Source: Candidatus Villigracilaceae bacterium
GTDB taxonomy: Bacteria; Chloroflexota; Anaerolineae; Anaerolineales; Villigracilaceae
Length of the DNA stretch: 42,536 nt
NCBI GenBank assembly: GCA_026645935.1
Contig: JAPKMP010000027.1
Location: forward strand, 1-42,536
Direction: 5' to 3'
Shown here in pieces: positions 8,775-17,063 of this stretch. Numbering within the stretch: position 1 is the first letter of the stretch; each line of letters opens with the position of its first letter. Position numbers and translations under genes: made by a program. The notes beneath the pieces were generated by a model, which was not told where the DNA came from, searched no databases, and saw only the letters and a list, made by a program, of their open reading frames with translations.

Positions 8775-10856
8775 TTATTCTTTCACCAAAATTTTCTGAA
8801 ACGCTTTCAATAATGCGCCGCGTTGTTCGAAGCCTGCCGCGCCGAGGTCGGAAATGGCGAGGAAGATTTTTTCGCGGCAGCGAGCCAGCAAACCGCCTGT
8901 GAGACGCGCAAGAGTTTCAGTTTCCATCGCAACCTCGTCCGAGTCGAGCCAGAGACGGCCTGTTGAGGCATCCCAATGCCGCGAAAGGACGTGGGGATGG
9001 GTGAGCGGCTGCGAGACGCGCTGCGACCAGCCGTCCGAGCCGGGGTCGAGCCAAAATTGATAAGAGGCGGGGCGATTCATCATCAGGAATGTGTATGCAG
9101 GTGCAACAAGCACGGCATCCTTATTCTCGCTTCGCCACGCTTCCAGATACTGCGCCGCGATCACGCCGTCTTGCAGCATGGAGACATATTCTTTTCCGAG
9201 ATTAAGACCTGACAGGTCTGTTATCGGTTCCATTGCAACCCTGAACTTCTTGATGGATTCGACCAAACTCGCCGCGACGCGCACAGCATCGAGATTCAAA
9301 TGAAAACCGAAACCGGGCTGGGAGAGCACTTCGCCGAATAATTTTCTCAAAAAGAAATCGAGCGGCAGGGGTTCGTTTACGCGGTATTCTTCGAGCCAGG
9401 TTCGAAGCGCGGAATACCGTTCGCCAAGAGAATAGGTAATGCGTTCCTGTGTGTCAGGTTGAATCTCGTCGAATGTCGAGAGCCTTAAGTCGCGCTGGCG
9501 ATAGACGATATCGGCTAGCAATTGGGCGCGGATCAGGTCTGTGTTCAACGCGAACATGAACGCATGCGCCACGTCGAATTTCGGCGGATGGATGTTCCAA
9601 CCGGGATGAGCAAGCGCGGACAAGGTGAGCAGCGATTTACTTCCGGGTTCGTCGCGCAGGGAACGGGACGGGCGGTTGCTTCGCCAGGGAATTCCCGCCG
9701 CTTCGAGTCGATTCGTGATCGAAAACCTCAATGCGTCTGAAAGATACGGCGCGAGAATGACGATCTCTCCCTGCGGCGTGCCTGTTTCGATCAGCGATCG
9801 AATCTTTTTCACTATATCATCCAGCATTTCGGGATGGAAATGGGCGAGGATAAATTCCATCGCATGCCGCCCTTCATTCACTTCAGTAATTTCCTCTTTG
9901 GCAATGGCGGAAACAAGCGCGTTCGATAGTTGGAGAACATTGGTGGAGGAGACGAAGGACTCGGTCAACTCGATGACCTGATCGCATTCGCGCCTCAGAT
10001 CCAGACCGGAAATTGGATCGCCGCCCAGGAACTTTCGATACCCCGCCGCCTCGTCGTAAAGCAGGAGCGCCGAGTCGAAATCCGCCATCCATTCGCGGAT
10101 GATGTCGTGGGCGCAGGAGATGTCCTCTTCGATGTTATCGTAAACGAGATGGCGATATGTCTGCGTGAGAAAGGAACGGGCTTGTTCGTTCCGCCAAAGA
10201 ATGGAATTGAAGATTTCGAGTTGGAGGGAAAAATCCAGCAGGTTATGGTCGAGGCAGAATTGGCGGAAGAGATTCGCGCATTCCTGCACATCAGCATAGA
10301 CCCGCCGCTGAGCGGGGTCGCCAAACCAGGCGGAGTCGAGCCGCGAACCGATCTCGGTATGCGGAAACCCGACGATGGCGGCTTTATTCAGACTGTCGAG
10401 AATTTGCGAATACAATCGGTTGCGATTGATGGTGACCGACTCGAAAGATCCCTTCTCTTCGATCAACGGGCGGACCAAGTGAGCCATGAAATATTGCGCA
10501 GTTTCAAGCGTAAGAAAAACCGGGGGGCGGTCGGGGTTATTGAATCCGGCTTCTTGCGCCGCAAGGGGCCAGAACAGGTCGCACATGCGCCGCGCCAATC
10601 CGCCGACCGTGGCAGGAGTCACCTCACCGCCCGCAATACGTTCGGGACTTTCCAGCAGGTCGAAATAGGGTTCTTGGAGTGTTCGCTGTGGAGTGAGCAG
10701 GAGGATCGAATCTGCGGGGGCGCCTTGAGAAAGCAAAAAACGAATCCGTTCCACACCGGCGGTTGTTTTTCCCGTGCCTGCCGATCCCGAGACGAAGAGA
10801 CGGGAGTCAAGGGGAGACTCGATGATCTGGCGCTGGAGCAGATTGAATTGAGTCAT
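8775..10856 (-). CDS. SF1 helicase-like ATPase with degenerate motif II
   Basis: A 693-residue protein, first gene of the two-helicase operon. Walker A is clear (FVSGSAGTGKTT, residues 21-32) and a UvrD-like motif with TPQRTLQ follows. The position of motif II reads HLVYDNIEED in place of a canonical DExQD. The end (LLARCREKIFLAISDLGAAG) resembles motif VI. No iron-sulfur cysteine set or nuclease motif such as the AddB C-terminus is seen. The overall plan, an ATPase with weak helicase motifs beside a full helicase, recalls AddB beside AddA, but without nucleases; that is inference. Start at ATG 10856: the longer frame up to 10910 would begin inside a terminator hairpin. An AGACCTGACAGGTCT palindrome at 9205-9219 is embedded in frame. 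Confidence 0.8.
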   Translation of the reverse strand: MTQFNLLQRQIIESPLDSRLFVSGSAGTGKTTAGVERIRFLLSQGAPADSILLLTPQRTLQEPYFDLLESPERIAGGEVTPATVGGLARRMCDLFWPLAAQEAGFNNPDRPPVFLTLETAQYFMAHLVRPLIEEKGSFESVTINRNRLYSQILDSLNKAAIVGFPHTEIGSRLDSAWFGDPAQRRVYADVQECANLFRQFCLDHNLLDFSLQLEIFNSILWRNEQARSFLTQTYRHLVYDNIEEDISCAHDIIREWMADFDSALLLYDEAAGYRKFLGGDPISGLDLRRECDQVIELTESFVSSTNVLQLSNALVSAIAKEEITEVNEGRHAMEFILAHFHPEMLDDIVKKIRSLIETGTPQGEIVILAPYLSDALRFSITNRLEAAGIPWRSNRPSRSLRDEPGSKSLLTLSALAHPGWNIHPPKFDVAHAFMFALNTDLIRAQLLADIVYRQRDLRLSTFDEIQPDTQERITYSLGERYSALRTWLEEYRVNEPLPLDFFLRKLFGEVLSQPGFGFHLNLDAVRVAASLVESIKKFRVAMEPITDLSGLNLGKEYVSMLQDGVIAAQYLEAWRSENKDAVLVAPAYTFLMMNRPASYQFWLDPGSDGWSQRVSQPLTHPHVLSRHWDASTGRLWLDSDEVAMETETLARLTGGLLARCREKIFLAISDLGAAGFEQRGALLKAFQKILVKE
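9205..9219. repeat. AGACCTGACAGGTCT palindrome inside helicase-like gene
   Basis: AGACCTGACAGGTCT is a 15-base palindrome around a central base. It encodes TDLSGLN on the minus strand. The same core starts the longer repeat at 27737-27776 between speD and speE. Confidence 0.65.
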
Positions 10857-10894
10857 GAAGCGAATGTAAGGTATCGCGGATGTTTTGTCAATGA

Positions 10895-10926
10895 AAAGCC
10901 CCCGCTCCAAATGGGTCGGGGGCTTT
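10895..10926. terminator. Rho-independent terminator of the 12409-10949 operon
   Basis: AAAGCCCCCG at 10895-10904 pairs perfectly with CGGGGGCTTT at 10917-10926 around a 12-base loop. On the minus strand it is followed by TTTTC. It separates the sppA operon from the helicase operon. Confidence 0.9.
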
Positions 10927-10948
10927 GTTCGATCAAGCTTGTTAAATC

Positions 10949-12409
10949 TTATCCACCTGGCGTGGGTGCGACCTCGAGTTCGGATTCGGTCGATTGATCG
11001 GCGGAATCTGTCAACGATTCGTCAGAGAATTCATCGGTCGTTTCCTCGTAAAGATACGAGTCACCAGAACCGACGCTGCAGACCGCCACCGTTTCGCTCG
11101 TCAGGCATGAACTTACGCTGTTATAGCTCGCCACGCCGATCAGCGAGACGATGTCTTCCGGGGAGCCCGCCAACAGAACAAGCGTGTTGCCTTTATTGCC
11201 CGATGCGAACAACATAAGCCCGTTTCCGAACCTGCCAATTTCTCCGAATGCGACCGTATCGATGGATTCGTCGCCGATCTCGACATCGGCTTTCAACAGG
11301 TAGTTGTCGAAGTCCTCCGTGGCGTCGAAGGAGCCGATCAGGATGGCGTCGCCGGACGAGGGGATATCATCCACGAATTGAAGTTTCAAGTTAAGGAAGC
11401 GCAGCGAGGATTGCAAGCCTCCCAGCGCAGTGATCAGGCTCGGGTCTTTTTCCACATCCGGCGAGACGAAGACCTGAACGGTTCTTTGTGTGAAGATGTA
11501 GGGGAACAGGTCGAGACTTTTGCTCTGGACACCCGAGAGCGCAAAGTCTGCAAGGTTTTGGATGAGCGATGCGTTATCAGTGTACGTGCTGTATGGCGCA
11601 GAGAGGAAGGTGAAATCGCCAAATGCCGCGACATTTCCATCCGCGCTCAGCGCCGCGCCTCCCGCATTCGGATCGTGCGCATCGTTCAGCGACGAGAAGT
11701 TGGTCTTTGAGCCCTGGAGCAGGAGCAGCCCCGAATCCGTCCCGACCGAGCGTGACCCGTAGAATGCGATCTCTTTCAAGCCAAAGGTCAATTCGCTCTT
11801 GCCGAATTCGTCGAACAGAACATTGCGGAAGTTGCCCTCGTTCGATTCGGTGTTGTAAAGATAATCATTGTTGACCGCAATGTCGAATTGCTTCAGGAGC
11901 GAATTTGCGGCATTGGCGTCGCCGTAGGCAATGGGATTGCCGGTGATGTAATCAAAGTAGAGCGTATTGCGCGTCGCGTCGGTGAAGACGAGGATCCTGC
12001 CGCCGCGTTCCGCAAAGTTTTCGAGAAGAGTGGTCTCGTATTGGGTGAATGTGATGCTTGGCGAAACGGAAACGAAAGCCCCGGCAGTTTTCAACAGGGA
12101 TTCCAAAGCCAGGGAATCGGAGACTGTTTCCATATTTCCTCCGCGCGCGCGAATGGCGGAGGTAAGTGCTTCGATCTCGTTCAGGGTGAACTGATTGCCG
12201 TGAAATCCGTCGATCAGGACGGTGCCGCCCATCTGCTCGATGTCTTCAAGGTCCGGCGTATTGATGGGCGCTTGCGGCCTTTCGAAGGATGCGTAATCTG
12301 GTGTGGCGATCTCGGAGCGCTGCGGGACTCCGCGATAGAACCATAATCCGCGTACGAGCAAGGGGAGGATCAACGCCAGGATCGCAATAACGATGGTTTG
12401 CCTTTTCAT
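10949..12409 (-). CDS. Membrane-anchored DUF4350-like protein
   Basis: A 486-residue protein with a single N-terminal hydrophobic anchor (residues about 4-24, TIVIAILALILPLLVRGLWF) and a large extracytoplasmic part. The region around GTVLIDGFHGNQFTLNEI and GGRILVFTDATRN has the alternating hydrophobic strands and GG turn of DUF4350/GldG-like domains, which adopt a Rossmann-like fold without obvious catalytic residues. The C-terminal 60 residues are Ser/Asp/Glu-rich and probably disordered (DEFSDESLTDSADQS). It starts 9 bases after the sppA stop, with an AGGAGG site, so the two form an operon. A joint role in envelope quality control is plausible but not shown. DUF4350 assignment is tentative. 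Confidence 0.7.
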   Translation of the reverse strand: MKRQTIVIAILALILPLLVRGLWFYRGVPQRSEIATPDYASFERPQAPINTPDLEDIEQMGGTVLIDGFHGNQFTLNEIEALTSAIRARGGNMETVSDSLALESLLKTAGAFVSVSPSITFTQYETTLLENFAERGGRILVFTDATRNTLYFDYITGNPIAYGDANAANSLLKQFDIAVNNDYLYNTESNEGNFRNVLFDEFGKSELTFGLKEIAFYGSRSVGTDSGLLLLQGSKTNFSSLNDAHDPNAGGAALSADGNVAAFGDFTFLSAPYSTYTDNASLIQNLADFALSGVQSKSLDLFPYIFTQRTVQVFVSPDVEKDPSLITALGGLQSSLRFLNLKLQFVDDIPSSGDAILIGSFDATEDFDNYLLKADVEIGDESIDTVAFGEIGRFGNGLMLFASGNKGNTLVLLAGSPEDIVSLIGVASYNSVSSCLTSETVAVCSVGSGDSYLYEETTDEFSDESLTDSADQSTESELEVAPTPGG

Positions 12410-12418
12410 GTCATCCTC

Positions 12419-13267
12419 CTATTGGCTGACGGGCAGGGGCGGAATGTACAGCATATACACGCCCGCTTCCCTTGGGTAGGGCAGGGTGATGCCGTCCGCG
12501 TCGGTCATGAAAAAGAAATAGGTGGGCGCTACGACGCCGGCCGGTTCCGCGAGGTCGAGGATTTCGTAGTTGGCGACCTTTGCCAATTCGGCGGCTTTCT
12601 TTGCGCCGTCGTTCTCGGTGCCGAACTCATCGATGATGCCGAGCGTCAACCCGTCGATGCCGGAAAAGATCTGCCCGCTGAACGTAATCGCATCGCTGCC
12701 GGTGAGTTTGTCTCCGCGCCCGAGTTTGACCGCCTGGAAGAATCCTTCCTTGATCATCTCTATCTGGCGCATGTCGGAATCGCGCGGCGCGCCCCAGAGT
12801 TTATACGGACCTGTTGTGATGATGTCTTCGATGACGAAGGGCGAGGGCGGCAGGTAGCCGATCACGCCGATATTGCCCACGAGGGAGGTTGGTTTGGCGT
12901 AAATGTAATCGGTGTTGACGGAAAGATAATATCCTCCGCTGGCAGCCATACCATTGACAACGGTCACAACCGGCTTTTTCTCGCGCAGGCGGGTCAGTTC
13001 CATATAAATGGATTCGGTATCAACCACCGTGCCCCCGGGGCTGTCCATGACCAGGACTACCGCCCGCACTTCCGGATGATCGATCGCATATTGGATCTGT
13101 TTGATGGTGTTTTGGGCTGAATATGTGTAAATGGCGTCTTCCAGCCGGATCACACCCACAACCGGGCGTGGAACCGCTGAAGCCGCCAGTAAACCGAGGA
13201 TCAATGGGATCACCAGCCAGAGCAGGATGTTCCGTATCCGTTCCCAGCGTTGATCTGCTTCGCTCAT
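12419..13267 (-). CDS. sppA: Signal peptide peptidase SppA-like (S49 family)
   Basis: A 282-residue serine peptidase of the S49 family, short form. It is tethered by one N-terminal helix (residues about 14-32). The catalytic serine is Ser110 in NGMAASGGYYLS, and the lysine general base is likely Lys156 in GPYKLWGAPRDSD; both fit the Ser/Lys dyad of SppA. VVLVMDSPGGTV is the conserved strand before the oxyanion region. The family cleaves residual signal peptides and other peptides in the membrane. The gene has an AAAGGAG site before ATG 13267 and a sigma70-type promoter at 13303-13331. It leads an operon with the DUF4350-like gene. Confidence 0.9.
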   Translation of the reverse strand: MSEADQRWERIRNILLWLVIPLILGLLAASAVPRPVVGVIRLEDAIYTYSAQNTIKQIQYAIDHPEVRAVVLVMDSPGGTVVDTESIYMELTRLREKKPVVTVVNGMAASGGYYLSVNTDYIYAKPTSLVGNIGVIGYLPPSPFVIEDIITTGPYKLWGAPRDSDMRQIEMIKEGFFQAVKLGRGDKLTGSDAITFSGQIFSGIDGLTLGIIDEFGTENDGAKKAAELAKVANYEILDLAEPAGVVAPTYFFFMTDADGITLPYPREAGVYMLYIPPLPVSQ

Positions 13268-13302
13268 GGTACTCTCCTTTGGTTGTTGTGAACTTAGTTA
13301 TC

Positions 13303-13331
13303 AGCATATACGAGAAAATCTGCTTTGTCAA
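13303..13331 (-). promoter_or_regulatory. Sigma70-type promoter for sppA operon
   Basis: On the minus strand TTGACA (13331-13326) and TATGCT (13308-13303) are separated by 17 bases. The start codon of sppA is about 35 bases downstream. Confidence 0.7.
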
Positions 13332-13336
13332 CAAGG

Positions 13337-13365
13337 TTGTTCTGCGAAACGTTATAAAGTATAGT
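13337..13365 (+). promoter_or_regulatory. Sigma70-type promoter for helical protein gene
   Basis: TTGTTC (13337-13342) and TATAGT (13360-13365) are separated by 17 bases. It stands back to back with the sppA promoter, their -35 boxes being only 5 bases apart. Confidence 0.55.
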
Positions 13366-13419
13366 TGAATGAACCTGCCGCGCAGGCGATTTCAAATTCA
13401 ACCCCAGGAGGTTTTCCCC

Positions 13420-13896
13420 ATGCCCACCCCGATCAAAGGCGCAATCAAAAGCGGTTCTGCGGTATCCAGGTCAGGAGCGGTTTCCTACGTCAGGTTCTCG
13501 GACAAGCTTACAGCGTCCATCACGGACATTGCCAAGATCATCGAACAGCACAAGGAGATGATCGACTCGATTCAGGAGGTTGCCATCGAGTTGACCGGGT
13601 CCATCGGCTCGCTTCATACCCTGACCGTGAAATACGCCCGCACTGCGAACCAGATTCTCGACGTTCTGCTTCCCATTCTTAAGAACCTGCCGCTCATTCC
13701 CAGGAATGTCATGCAGATGTTGGTCAATCTCGAGAGCCTGACCCAGAAGATCATCGATAACGAAAAATCCACGACCAAGACGATCACGGATGTGCAGTCG
13801 GGCCTGAAGACCGGGGATGCCAACAAGCTGAAGGCTCACGCGGGTCAGCTGCAGGCTGTCACCAAGACCATTACAGCCATCATCCCGAAGGCGTAG
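13420..13896 (+). CDS. Uncharacterised helical protein
   Basis: A 158-residue protein starting at the ATG 13420, which has a strong AGGAGG site; a longer frame from 13369 has none. Apart from a short N-terminal stretch it is predicted to be almost entirely alpha-helical: DIAKIIEQHKEMIDSIQEVA, TGSIGSLHTLTVKYARTANQ, then a hydrophobic LDVLLPILKNLPLIP and a second coiled-coil-like half. The spacing of hydrophobic residues suggests a helical bundle, perhaps one that self-associates. No catalytic motif, signal peptide or clear membrane helix. I do not recognise the family. A hairpin follows the stop at 13893-13919. Confidence 0.7.
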   Translation: MPTPIKGAIKSGSAVSRSGAVSYVRFSDKLTASITDIAKIIEQHKEMIDSIQEVAIELTGSIGSLHTLTVKYARTANQILDVLLPILKNLPLIPRNVMQMLVNLESLTQKIIDNEKSTTKTITDVQSGLKTGDANKLKAHAGQLQAVTKTITAIIPKA

Positions 13897-13919
13897 AACA
13901 GGCCGTCGGCTTGTTCTAC
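13893..13919 (+). terminator. Hairpin overlapping stop codon
   Basis: GTAGAACA at 13893-13900 pairs with TGTTCTAC at 13912-13919, with an inner GCC/GGC stem. It overlaps the TAG stop. There is no T-tract after it, so termination strength is uncertain. Confidence 0.5.
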
Positions 13920-13933
13920 TGTCTGAAAATTTG

Positions 13934-13963
13934 TTGACATTTCCACGCGTCTGCATGTATAAT
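13934..13963 (+). promoter_or_regulatory. Strong sigma70 promoter of rplU operon
   Basis: Consensus TTGACA (13934-13939) and consensus TATAAT (13958-13963) with an 18-base spacer. Transcription should begin near 13970, leaving a leader of about 130 bases before rplU. Confidence 0.85.
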
Positions 13964-13969
13964 GCAGTC

Positions 13970-14099
13970 CGCTTCCACCCCGGAGGACGAATTCCGGGGT
14001 AGTTGTTTGTTTCAACCCCAGCTTCCCCAGGAGCAGGCGCAGGGTGCAAGGCAACCCGCAGGCTTCCTCGGTGAAGTGAATGACTGGAGATATAAGAAA
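13970..14099 (+). promoter_or_regulatory. Long 5' leader of rplU with perfect hairpin
   Basis: The untranslated leader holds a perfect 8-base-pair hairpin: ACCCCGGA (13977-13984) with TCCGGGGT (13993-14000), followed by a TTGTTTGTTT tract, which makes it a possible attenuator. Ribosomal protein operons often have an autoregulatory leader, and an L21 leader is known in Firmicutes; whether this one corresponds cannot be said from sequence alone. Confidence 0.5.
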
Positions 14100-14549
14100 A
14101 TGAAATTTGCAATCGTCGAAAGCGGCGGCAAGCAGTACCGCGCCGTTGAAGGCTCCACCATCGATGTGGATCGCCTGGCCCGCGAAGTGGGCGAGACCTT
14201 CGATTTTGACCGCGTCCTGCTCATGGCAGATGGAGATGCGGTCTCTGTCGGAACCCCCACCGTCAGTGGGATCGCTGTCTCTGCCACGGTCATGGACCAC
14301 GTCAAAGGTCCCAAGGTCCTTTTCTTCAAGTACCGCCCAAAGAAACGCATCCGTGTCCGCGGCGGGAACCGCGCTCATTTCACCCGCCTGATGATCGAAT
14401 TCATCGGCAAGGCTGGCGATAAGAAGGAAAAACCCAAGGCTGAAGCAAAACCCAAGACAGAGAAACCAGCCAAAGCCGCGAAAGAAGCGAAGCCGAAGGC
14501 ATCCACAGCAAAGAAACCCACTCCGAGAAAGAAGTCGGAAAAGAAGTAA
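14100..14549 (+). CDS. rplU: 50S ribosomal protein L21 with basic tail
   Basis: A 149-residue L21. The N-terminal 103 residues match the family: MKFAIVESGGKQYRA at the start, IRVRGGNRAHFTRLMI near the end of the core (RVRGGN replaces the more usual RxGHRQ segment). L21 binds 23S rRNA with L20 in the large subunit. It carries about 45 extra C-terminal residues rich in Lys, Ala, Pro and Glu (KPKAEAKPKTEKPAKAAKEA and onward), which resemble histone H1-type tails. The start at 14100 follows GGAGATATAAGAA; the upstream open frame to 13962 would run through the promoter and leader. rplU-rpmA order is the standard one, with 13 bases between the genes. Confidence 0.97.
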   Translation: MKFAIVESGGKQYRAVEGSTIDVDRLAREVGETFDFDRVLLMADGDAVSVGTPTVSGIAVSATVMDHVKGPKVLFFKYRPKKRIRVRGGNRAHFTRLMIEFIGKAGDKKEKPKAEAKPKTEKPAKAAKEAKPKASTAKKPTPRKKSEKK

Positions 14550-14562
14550 AGGCAGGTAGAAA

Positions 14563-14829
14563 ATGGCACATAAAACAGGTGGCGGTTCAACCCGTAACGG
14601 AAGAGACAGCAATTCCCAGCGATTGGGCGTGAAGCGATACGCCGGTCAGTTCGTGCTTTCCGGTAATATCCTGGTCCGCCAGCGCGGAACACGCATCAAG
14701 CCGGGTCTGAATGTGATGGTCGGCAAGGATGATACTTTGTTCGCGACCGCCGACGGTATGGTGATGTTCGATGTCTATCGCGGACGCAAGCGCGTCAATA
14801 TCGTGCCGGTCGAGGCGGTGCAGTCATGA
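14563..14829 (+). CDS. rpmA: 50S ribosomal protein L27
   Basis: An 88-residue L27. The N-terminus begins directly with [20 protein letters not shown], so there is no Firmicutes-type cleavable extension. The [20 protein letters not shown] segment and [11 protein letters not shown] are diagnostic. L27 contacts the peptidyl-transferase centre. The stop overlaps the start of the next gene by 4 bases (ATGA), which suggests translational coupling to L31. Confidence 0.98.
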   Translation: MAHKTGGGSTRNGRDSNSQRLGVKRYAGQFVLSGNILVRQRGTRIKPGLNVMVGKDDTLFATADGMVMFDVYRGRKRVNIVPVEAVQS

Positions 14830-15326
14830 AAACCGATATCCATCCCGCAAACTTCGAAGCCAAGGTGACCTGCGCTTCGTGCGGCAATACCTGGGTGACG
14901 ACATCCACAAAAAAGGAACTGCGCATCGACGTTTGCTCCAACTGCCATCCGTTCTATACGGGCGAATCGGCAAGGCTTCTCGATGTGGAAGGACAGGTGG
15001 ACCGTTTCTATAAGAAGCTCACCGCCCGCCAATCCTATGTGGAAGACCAGAAGGCTCGCGAAGAATCCATGAACGTCAACAATCGTTCGGTGGATGACCT
15101 CGCCCTCACGCCCCGCGCCACCGACGGACTCAAACGCGCCGGTCTGCTCACGATAGGGCAGCTTGTCGATAAATTGGCGGAAGGCGACGCCGCGATCCTT
15201 GCGGTCAACGGCTTTGGACAATCAGCGTTGACTGCGGCGAAGAAGAAATTGCGCGCGCTGGGTCTTGAACTCCCCGAGGCGCCCAAGGCAGAGAAGGCTG
15301 AAAAAGCCGCCGAAGCGGCGGAGTAG
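14826..15326 (+). CDS. rpmE: Ribosomal protein L31 fused to RNA polymerase alpha-CTD-like domain
   Basis: A 166-residue protein. Residues 1-66 are bacterial L31 of the zinc-containing type, with Cys16/Cys19 and Cys37/Cys40, and [10 protein letters not shown] is a typical L31 core. L31 sits at the central protuberance and bridges the subunits. Residues about 86-149 do not belong to L31: [51 protein letters not shown] match the helix-hairpin-helix alpha C-terminal domain of RNA polymerase (E. coli reads RPVDDLELTVRSANCLKAE then IGDLVQRTE). The last 16 residues are a Glu/Lys/Ala tail. The frame is continuous and coupled to rpmA. The extra domain could bind DNA, RNA or another protein; its role is unknown. 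Confidence 0.9.
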   Translation: MKTDIHPANFEAKVTCASCGNTWVTTSTKKELRIDVCSNCHPFYTGESARLLDVEGQVDRFYKKLTARQSYVEDQKAREESMNVNNRSVDDLALTPRATDGLKRAGLLTIGQLVDKLAEGDAAILAVNGFGQSALTAAKKKLRALGLELPEAPKAEKAEKAAEAAE

Positions 15327-15355
15327 GCGCACCGTCTTTTATCCGGTAAACTGGA

Positions 15356-15387
15356 CAGGCAGATGCAGAAAGCGTCTGCCTGTTTTT
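15356..15387 (+). terminator. Rho-independent terminator of ribosomal operon
   Basis: CAGGCAGATGC pairs with GCGTCTGCCTG over 11 bases (one G-U pair) around AGAAA and is followed by TTTTT. It lies 30 bases after the L31 stop. Confidence 0.92.
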
Positions 15388-15463
15388 ACAAGTAATAACG
15401 GAATCAGAAGATCATTCATTAGCCGCGCAGAGTTGCGGACAAAATTCCCAGGAGATAATTTTC

Positions 15464-16033
15464 ATGATGCATACCCACGGCTTGATCGAAGTAGTGTGCG
15501 GCTCGATGTTCAGCGGCAAGACGGATGAGTTGATCCGCCGGCTGGTGCGGGCGACCATTGCAAAACAGAAGGTGCAGGTCTTCAAACCCGCCATCGATGT
15601 GCGTTACGCAGTGGAAAAGGTCGCTTCGCATGCTGGCTCCACCTACGATGCAATTCCCGTTCAGAAAGCATCCGAAATTCGCGAGCGGGTGGATAGGGAC
15701 ACGACAGTGGTTGGTTTGGATGAAGTGCAATTTTTCGATCCTGAGATCGTGCGCGTGGCGCAGGAACTCGCCGAACGCGGAGTCCGGGTCATCGCTGCCG
15801 GACTGGATACGGATTTTCGCGGCGAACCGTTCGGGTCCATGCCGGTGTTGATGGCGAAAGCCGAGGAAGTCTTGAAACTCCACGCCATCTGCATGGTTTG
15901 CGGAGGGGAAGCCTCGCGCACGCAAAGACTGGTCAATGGCAAGCCCGCCCGGTATAATGAGCCTGTGGTTATCGTTGGTGCATCTGAATTGTACGAGGCG
16001 CGTTGTCGCCTGCATCACGAAGTGCCAAGATAA
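15464..16033 (+). CDS. tdk: Thymidine kinase, type II
   Basis: A 189-residue thymidine kinase that phosphorylates thymidine with ATP in the dTMP salvage pathway. Walker A is GSMFSGKT (residues 13-20), the catalytic acidic motif is DEVQFF, and the zinc-binding lasso supplies CMVCGG and a later CRLHH. The pattern is the short (type II) form and length is normal. Two consecutive ATG codons begin the gene after an AGGAG site; either may be used. The downstream A/T-rich gene begins 13 bases after the stop, so transcription probably continues into hpt, another nucleotide-salvage gene. Confidence 0.95.
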   Translation: MMHTHGLIEVVCGSMFSGKTDELIRRLVRATIAKQKVQVFKPAIDVRYAVEKVASHAGSTYDAIPVQKASEIRERVDRDTTVVGLDEVQFFDPEIVRVAQELAERGVRVIAAGLDTDFRGEPFGSMPVLMAKAEEVLKLHAICMVCGGEASRTQRLVNGKPARYNEPVVIVGASELYEARCRLHHEVPR

Positions 16034-16046
16034 ATGGAGGCAAAGA

Positions 16047-16469
16047 ATGACATCACAACGAAGGCTTCAGAATTCATTAATCATTGAATACTATAAAATT
16101 CAATGGCAAGATATTCATCATTCTAGGAATCAAGATTGGGAGCTATCAAAACTAATCCTTGCTGGCTTTTTAAGTGTAAGCGGTTTGAGAGCATTTACAA
16201 ACGCCAATATCCTTCTTTTGGTTCTTTCGGGAAGTTTCATAATACTGAGTATTTTGGCGATTTTTATTACGATTAGACACAAGCAGTTATTTTCGGAGAA
16301 AATGTCGGTAATTAGAAAGTTAGAGAACAAAATGGGAATGGATCAGCTTGAATTATTTAAAACTAGAAAAGGTTTACGTTTATTTACAACACAAAACTTT
16401 TTAATAGCAATTTACTTTGTCTCTGCAACTATATTTGGCACATTCTTTTGGCTTCAAGTAGCCGCTTAA
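16047..16469 (+). CDS. A/T-rich two- to three-helix membrane protein
   Basis: A 140-residue protein whose ATG at 16047 follows a good GGAGG site. Its codon use is visibly richer in A and T than the surrounding genes (runs such as TTATTTAAAACTAG). N-terminal 40 residues are soluble and polar, followed by hydrophobic segments ILLLVLSGSFIILSILAIFI and FLIAIYFVSATIFGTFFWLQ with a charged coiled-coil-like stretch between (KMSVIRKLENKMGMDQLELF). The layout resembles unnamed small membrane proteins that some accessory loci carry. It lies between tdk and hpt, which would otherwise be neighbours, and looks like a recent arrival. Function unknown. Confidence 0.7.
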   Translation: MTSQRRLQNSLIIEYYKIQWQDIHHSRNQDWELSKLILAGFLSVSGLRAFTNANILLLVLSGSFIILSILAIFITIRHKQLFSEKMSVIRKLENKMGMDQLELFKTRKGLRLFTTQNFLIAIYFVSATIFGTFFWLQVAA

Positions 16470-16482
16470 AAGCATTGTTGCA

Positions 16483-17040
16483 ATGCAAAATTACAAGGAT
16501 GTTCTTTCTGAAATCCTGATCGAAGCAGAAGCCCTGCAGAAACGGGTCGCCGAACTCGGCGAACAGATCAGCGCGGATTATAGTGGGGAGGACCTTTTGC
16601 TTATCTGCATCCTGCGCGGGGCTGTCCCATTCATGGTGGACCTCAGCCGGCATATATCCATCCCGCACATGATGGATTTCATGGCGGTATCCTCATACGG
16701 TGCGGGCAAGCGCGAATCCTCGGGATTTGCGCGCGTCACTCTCGACCTCCAAACAGACATCCGCGAACGCAATGTCCTGCTTGTGGAAGATATTGTGGAT
16801 AGCGGCCACACCATTGCTGCTGTTCTGCAAATGCTCGGCACGCGCCAGCCGAGTTCACTTAAAGTTTGCGCATTGCTCGACAAGCCCGAACGGCGCGAGG
16901 CGCATGTGCCGATTGACTACCTCGGCTTCACCATCCCGAACAAGTTTGTCTTTGGGTATGGTCTCGACCTCGATGAATATCACCGCAACCTGCCGTTTGT
17001 CGGCGTTGTGGATTTGGATAAATACAAACCTTCCGGATGA
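16483..17040 (+). CDS. hpt: Hypoxanthine phosphoribosyltransferase
   Basis: A 185-residue purine salvage enzyme that joins hypoxanthine or guanine to PRPP. The PRPP-binding motif is VLLVEDIVDSGHT; ICILRGAVPFMVDLSRHI is the N-terminal family signature and SSYGAGKRESSG the flexible loop. DYLGFTIPNKFVFGYGLD near the end completes the purine pocket. Length is typical (about 180). The ATG lies 14 bases after the stop of the preceding gene and has no strong Shine-Dalgarno site, though AGTAGCCGC is upstream; translation may be coupled. The next gene begins 24 bases later. Confidence 0.95.
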   Translation: MQNYKDVLSEILIEAEALQKRVAELGEQISADYSGEDLLLICILRGAVPFMVDLSRHISIPHMMDFMAVSSYGAGKRESSGFARVTLDLQTDIRERNVLLVEDIVDSGHTIAAVLQMLGTRQPSSLKVCALLDKPERREAHVPIDYLGFTIPNKFVFGYGLDLDEYHRNLPFVGVVDLDKYKPSG

Positions 17041-17063
17041 GCATTCGGATGCAGGGGATATGA

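Noticed and set aside
10857-10910. 18-residue N-terminal extension of the helicase-like gene
   Set aside because: The extension starts inside the terminator hairpin at 10895-10926, and MTQFNLLQRQII is a normal start for this type.
13962-14099. 46-residue extension of L21
   Set aside because: It begins in the -10 box and runs through the leader; L21 starts at MKFAIVESGGKQY.
13993-14099. rplU leader as a confirmed L21 autoregulatory RNA
   Set aside because: Only a hairpin can be shown; no match to a known leader was made, so it was kept as a tentative leader.
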